From positions 144,765 through 208,764 of the forward strand of contig JAGANL010000002.1 in NCBI GenBank assembly GCA_017624235.1: 64,000 nt of DNA, in the 5' to 3' direction. Below, in pieces: positions 61,677 through 64,000 of the stretch. The notes below the pieces were generated by a model, which saw nothing but the letters and a program-made list of their open reading frames with translations, made no database searches and was not told the DNA's origin. The position numbers were made by a program, and so were the translations under genes. Source of the DNA: Lachnospiraceae bacterium. Lineage in GTDB: Bacteria; Bacillota; Clostridia; Lachnospirales; Lachnospiraceae. Every line of letters begins with the position of its first letter. Position 1 is the first letter of the stretch.

Positions 61677-63683
61677 CTATGCAATTCCATCTCCAATAGA
61701 AATATCCAGACAAAATCTGGATGCAATTGCCTTGAGATAAGCTTCATGATGACTTGCCGCTGCCAGCATGGGTGCATAAGCATCCCTGCCGCTTACACGG
61801 AGCATATAGTCCATATCGCCAAAATGTGCCGTATACTCATCTATAAAATCCAATATTCCCTTCTGTATCTCACAAATTCCTTCTGTATTGGCATCGCACT
61901 CGCCAAAGGCAAGCCCATCGGGAGCTTCCGGTGAAAATCCGAGAAAGGACGGTGTCGGTGAGGAAAGCAGCAATTCCCAGAATACGTTGTAATCCTTACC
62001 CGGATCATGCTTCTTGAGCAGATCACGGTTATGTGCCTGAGAATACAGATAGGCATTTAATATGCCGGACTGCAGGAAAATTTCGGAGGCATCTGGTTCG
62101 GCATTGTGTATCGTATTTGTTCCGGACAGAAGCCCTGTAATCTCACATGGCAGCTTCCATACCTGACGGATCAGATAACGCAGGGCAACGGCTCCGCTTC
62201 CGGCCCATCCGATATCCACGGCACAGGCTTTTTCTACTCCTTGAAGCTGTTCCGAATAATACTTTTTTGCAATTTCGGATTCCCTCCGATACACCGGAAT
62301 CACCTCATCCCAATGAAGCAGCAGAAAATCCCTGAGTGTTTCCACGTTTTGATCGGTCAGATATTCTTCCGGACTCGGATAATCCAGAAAGGAAAGCTCC
62401 ATGGCATTCAGAACTTGTGAAATGGTCTTCCTCTGATTGATTTTGTGATATAAAAAGCGTCGAAAATAATCATACCGGTCATGCTCTGCCATAAGCTTAA
62501 CTGCGGCCATTCTGGACCAGTAGACATATGCCGTATTCTGATTGGGATAGAGTCTGTCATATGCCTGCTTTAGGATATCACCATCTCTGGAAAGGAAGAG
62601 AATTTTATCAATATCATGCTGTGAGCAGTAATCGTGAATATAGGTACAGTATCCGAGTACGAACAGACCGCCATAGATAAAGCCATATTCATATTCCAGG
62701 GAACATGTTTTTATACCACTGTATATATAATTATTAACAATTCCCCGGTATGCTCCACCGATTACGGGAGACATATCATAGGGACGGTAGGACAATGACA
62801 TTTTATGTACACTGGGATAAGGAAGCGTTTGAAATCCGTGCCGTTTTGCCATGAAAAGATCACTGTGTTCATTGTCTCCTACATGAACCTTGGAGAGAGC
62901 CGTTCCGATTCTCTCATTTACAAGCTCAAACAATGTTCCTGCCGCTTTGCTCTTGGAGCATTCGCAGGAAACATAAAGCTTTTCAAAGCCGCTATAGCCG
63001 TTTTGCAGAAGAAGCTCTTCTAAAAATTCCTGTGGAAGATACATATCGGATAGTATGATAATCCTCTTCTTCTGCCGCTTCAGCCTTTGAAATACCTCTG
63101 CCATAAATGAATTGGCATAACAAAACCTGATTTCGAGCAGCTGTTCGAGCTGTAAACCTTTTTCAGCACTGATTCCGGTTTTCCATTCCAGATGCTTCCA
63201 GATTTCTGAAAGGGTTACTTCATAATGACCGTTTTTCTGATAACATTTTTGCCGTATCTCCCTTTCTGCCTCTTGTCGTATCCGTTTGAAATCTAAGATA
63301 CCAAGCTCCTTCCCGACAAAATAAAATAAATCGGCTGGTTCTGAGAATGGCCGGAAAATCAGGGTGTCAAAAATATCAAAGGATATGACATCAAACGGCA
63401 TGAGCCGGTTTACATATTCCTCTATACTTGGATGCTTTTTAGCTGCCAGAACGGATTCTGTTTCTGTAACAGGCAGCCTTGCACTCTTCTCTTCATAAAA
63501 TGGCACCGATAACGGCTCATCCAGAAAGTGGCAGAAAAGGATATAGTAACAGAAATTCAGAAACAACAGATAACACCAGGAAAAGATTCTTTGTAATCCA
63601 TGGGAATTCTGGTGGATTTTGTGATAACGATCCCGGATCCCGGAATGGCGGTTGACGAGGAGGTGATAAAGTTTCAGACGCAT
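61677..63683 (-). CDS. Large HAD-domain protein, COG5610-like
   Basis: A 668-residue protein. Residues about 33-52 are hydrophobic. The HAD domain spans about 95-290, with motif I DIFDT (D103, D106), motif II LSDMY (S212), Lys in SKSKAAG (244-246) and motif IV VGDNEHSD (D270, D275). A second region (about 310-660) has a repeated HAD-like strand (ILFLSRDGDILKQAY) and VDIGWAGSGAVAL. Such proteins (COG5610) sit in polysaccharide and surface-glycan gene clusters, probably as phosphatases or transferases. Upstream-most of the cluster after the regulator. Confidence 0.78.
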   Translation of the reverse strand: MRLKLYHLLVNRHSGIRDRYHKIHQNSHGLQRIFSWCYLLFLNFCYYILFCHFLDEPLSVPFYEEKSARLPVTETESVLAAKKHPSIEEYVNRLMPFDVISFDIFDTLIFRPFSEPADLFYFVGKELGILDFKRIRQEAEREIRQKCYQKNGHYEVTLSEIWKHLEWKTGISAEKGLQLEQLLEIRFCYANSFMAEVFQRLKRQKKRIIILSDMYLPQEFLEELLLQNGYSGFEKLYVSCECSKSKAAGTLFELVNERIGTALSKVHVGDNEHSDLFMAKRHGFQTLPYPSVHKMSLSYRPYDMSPVIGGAYRGIVNNYIYSGIKTCSLEYEYGFIYGGLFVLGYCTYIHDYCSQHDIDKILFLSRDGDILKQAYDRLYPNQNTAYVYWSRMAAVKLMAEHDRYDYFRRFLYHKINQRKTISQVLNAMELSFLDYPSPEEYLTDQNVETLRDFLLLHWDEVIPVYRRESEIAKKYYSEQLQGVEKACAVDIGWAGSGAVALRYLIRQVWKLPCEITGLLSGTNTIHNAEPDASEIFLQSGILNAYLYSQAHNRDLLKKHDPGKDYNVFWELLLSSPTPSFLGFSPEAPDGLAFGECDANTEGICEIQKGILDFIDEYTAHFGDMDYMLRVSGRDAYAPMLAAASHHEAYLKAIASRFCLDISIGDGIA

Positions 63684-63726
63684 TTTGGGAGACTCCTTTG
63701 TGAAAATGTTTCGGTCAATTTCATGA

Positions 63727-64000
63727 CTATTCTTCTGCTTCCTTCAACATATTCATAATGGCTGCAATCAATACATTTTTATCAATCTTTTCCAGACGCC
63801 TTTTCAGTTCTTCATATTCATCTTCTTCTCTTGTGTTGGATAATATAAATTCATCCATATTCAGAAAGAAATCCGCGAGGGAAATATGAAATGCCTCCGT
63901 AATTTTTTCCAATGTTTCAATTGAGGCATTCTTTTCACCACGTTCCAACTGTCCTATATAAGTGGGATGGAGATTGCTTTTGTCAGCTAATGTTTCCTGA
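63727..64000 (-). CDS. XRE-family transcriptional regulator, 5' end cut by the window edge
   Basis: The frame is open to the window end. The visible 90 residues begin inside a helix-turn-helix: ETLADKSNLHPTYIGQLERG is a typical HTH_3 recognition region, followed by NASIETLEKITEAFHISL. A C-terminal acidic, helical tail (EEDEYEELKRRLEKIDKNVL) may dimerise. The gene lies 43 bases upstream of the HAD gene on the same strand, so it is a candidate regulator of the exosortase cluster. Confidence 0.85.
   Translation of the reverse strand, partial: QETLADKSNLHPTYIGQLERGEKNASIETLEKITEAFHISLADFFLNMDEFILSNTREEDEYEELKRRLEKIDKNVLIAAIMNMLKEAEE

Overview
The window looks like a chromosomal segment of a Gram-positive, spore-forming anaerobic Clostridia, most likely a Lachnospiraceae relative. 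The reasons are the sporulation genes ytfJ/gerW and ylbJ, Bacillus/Clostridium-type synteny blocks (rpmB-asp23-fakA-recG; rsmD-coaD-ylbJ; rplU-prp-rpmA-obg-yhbY-nadD-yqeK-rsfS; divergent lexA-yneA), RecU, a Prp-processed L27, the short HisG with HisZ, and a degenerate HisA/F-HisI-HisE fusion. Coding density is high. No gene-free stretch exceeds 300 bases; the longest is the 256-base lexA/yneA regulatory region. I see no tRNA, rRNA, insertion sequence, prophage or CRISPR array.

Layout. 0-1.6 kb: end of a DUF2953 gene, ytfJ, a small membrane protein and a coiled-coil J-domain protein. 1.6-7.1 kb: rpmB (minus), asp23, fakA, recG and a DegV (FakB) gene. 7.2-10 kb: a membrane c-di-GMP phosphodiesterase with two periplasmic-type binding domains. 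10-16 kb: a parE/parC pair, rsmD, coaD and a coiled-coil protein. 16-25 kb: ylbJ (minus), two pseudouridine synthases, a lipoprotein, a HAD phosphatase, a YgiQ radical SAM protein, an SDR, a membrane protein and recU. 25-30.5 kb: a compact histidine operon, hisZ-hisG-small ORF-hisD-hisB-hisIE, behind a near-consensus promoter that overlaps the recU stop. 30.6-32.3 kb: a secreted GH25 lysozyme with cell-wall-binding repeats. 32.4-46.3 kb: two radical-SAM-family genes, an RNase G-like gene, a Nudix hydrolase, an M42 peptidase, two MATE-superfamily membrane proteins, a dCMP deaminase, then the rplU-to-rsfS translation block with an L21 leader. 46.4-52.4 kb: lexA and divergent yneA with a multi-box SOS region, a tyrosine recombinase, dtd, an AI-2E family transporter, a TtcA-like thiolase and a cytidylate-kinase-like protein.

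52.5-63.7 kb (minus strand) is the most unusual part. It is a tightly packed eight-gene cluster built around an exosortase of the XrtG type. In transcription order it encodes a large HAD-domain protein (COG5610-like), a lipoprotein with a glycosidase-like barrel, a many-pass membrane protein of the PTPS_related type, a secreted Glu/Thr/Ser-rich protein with a Firmicu-CTERM-like sorting tail, a degenerate pterin-synthase-like protein, XrtG, a processive GT2 glycosyltransferase, and a second degenerate pterin-synthase-like protein. A partial XRE regulator lies immediately upstream. I infer that the cluster makes, sorts or glycosylates an exported surface protein or polymer. The exosortase G system is known from genome surveys, but to my knowledge its chemistry is not established.
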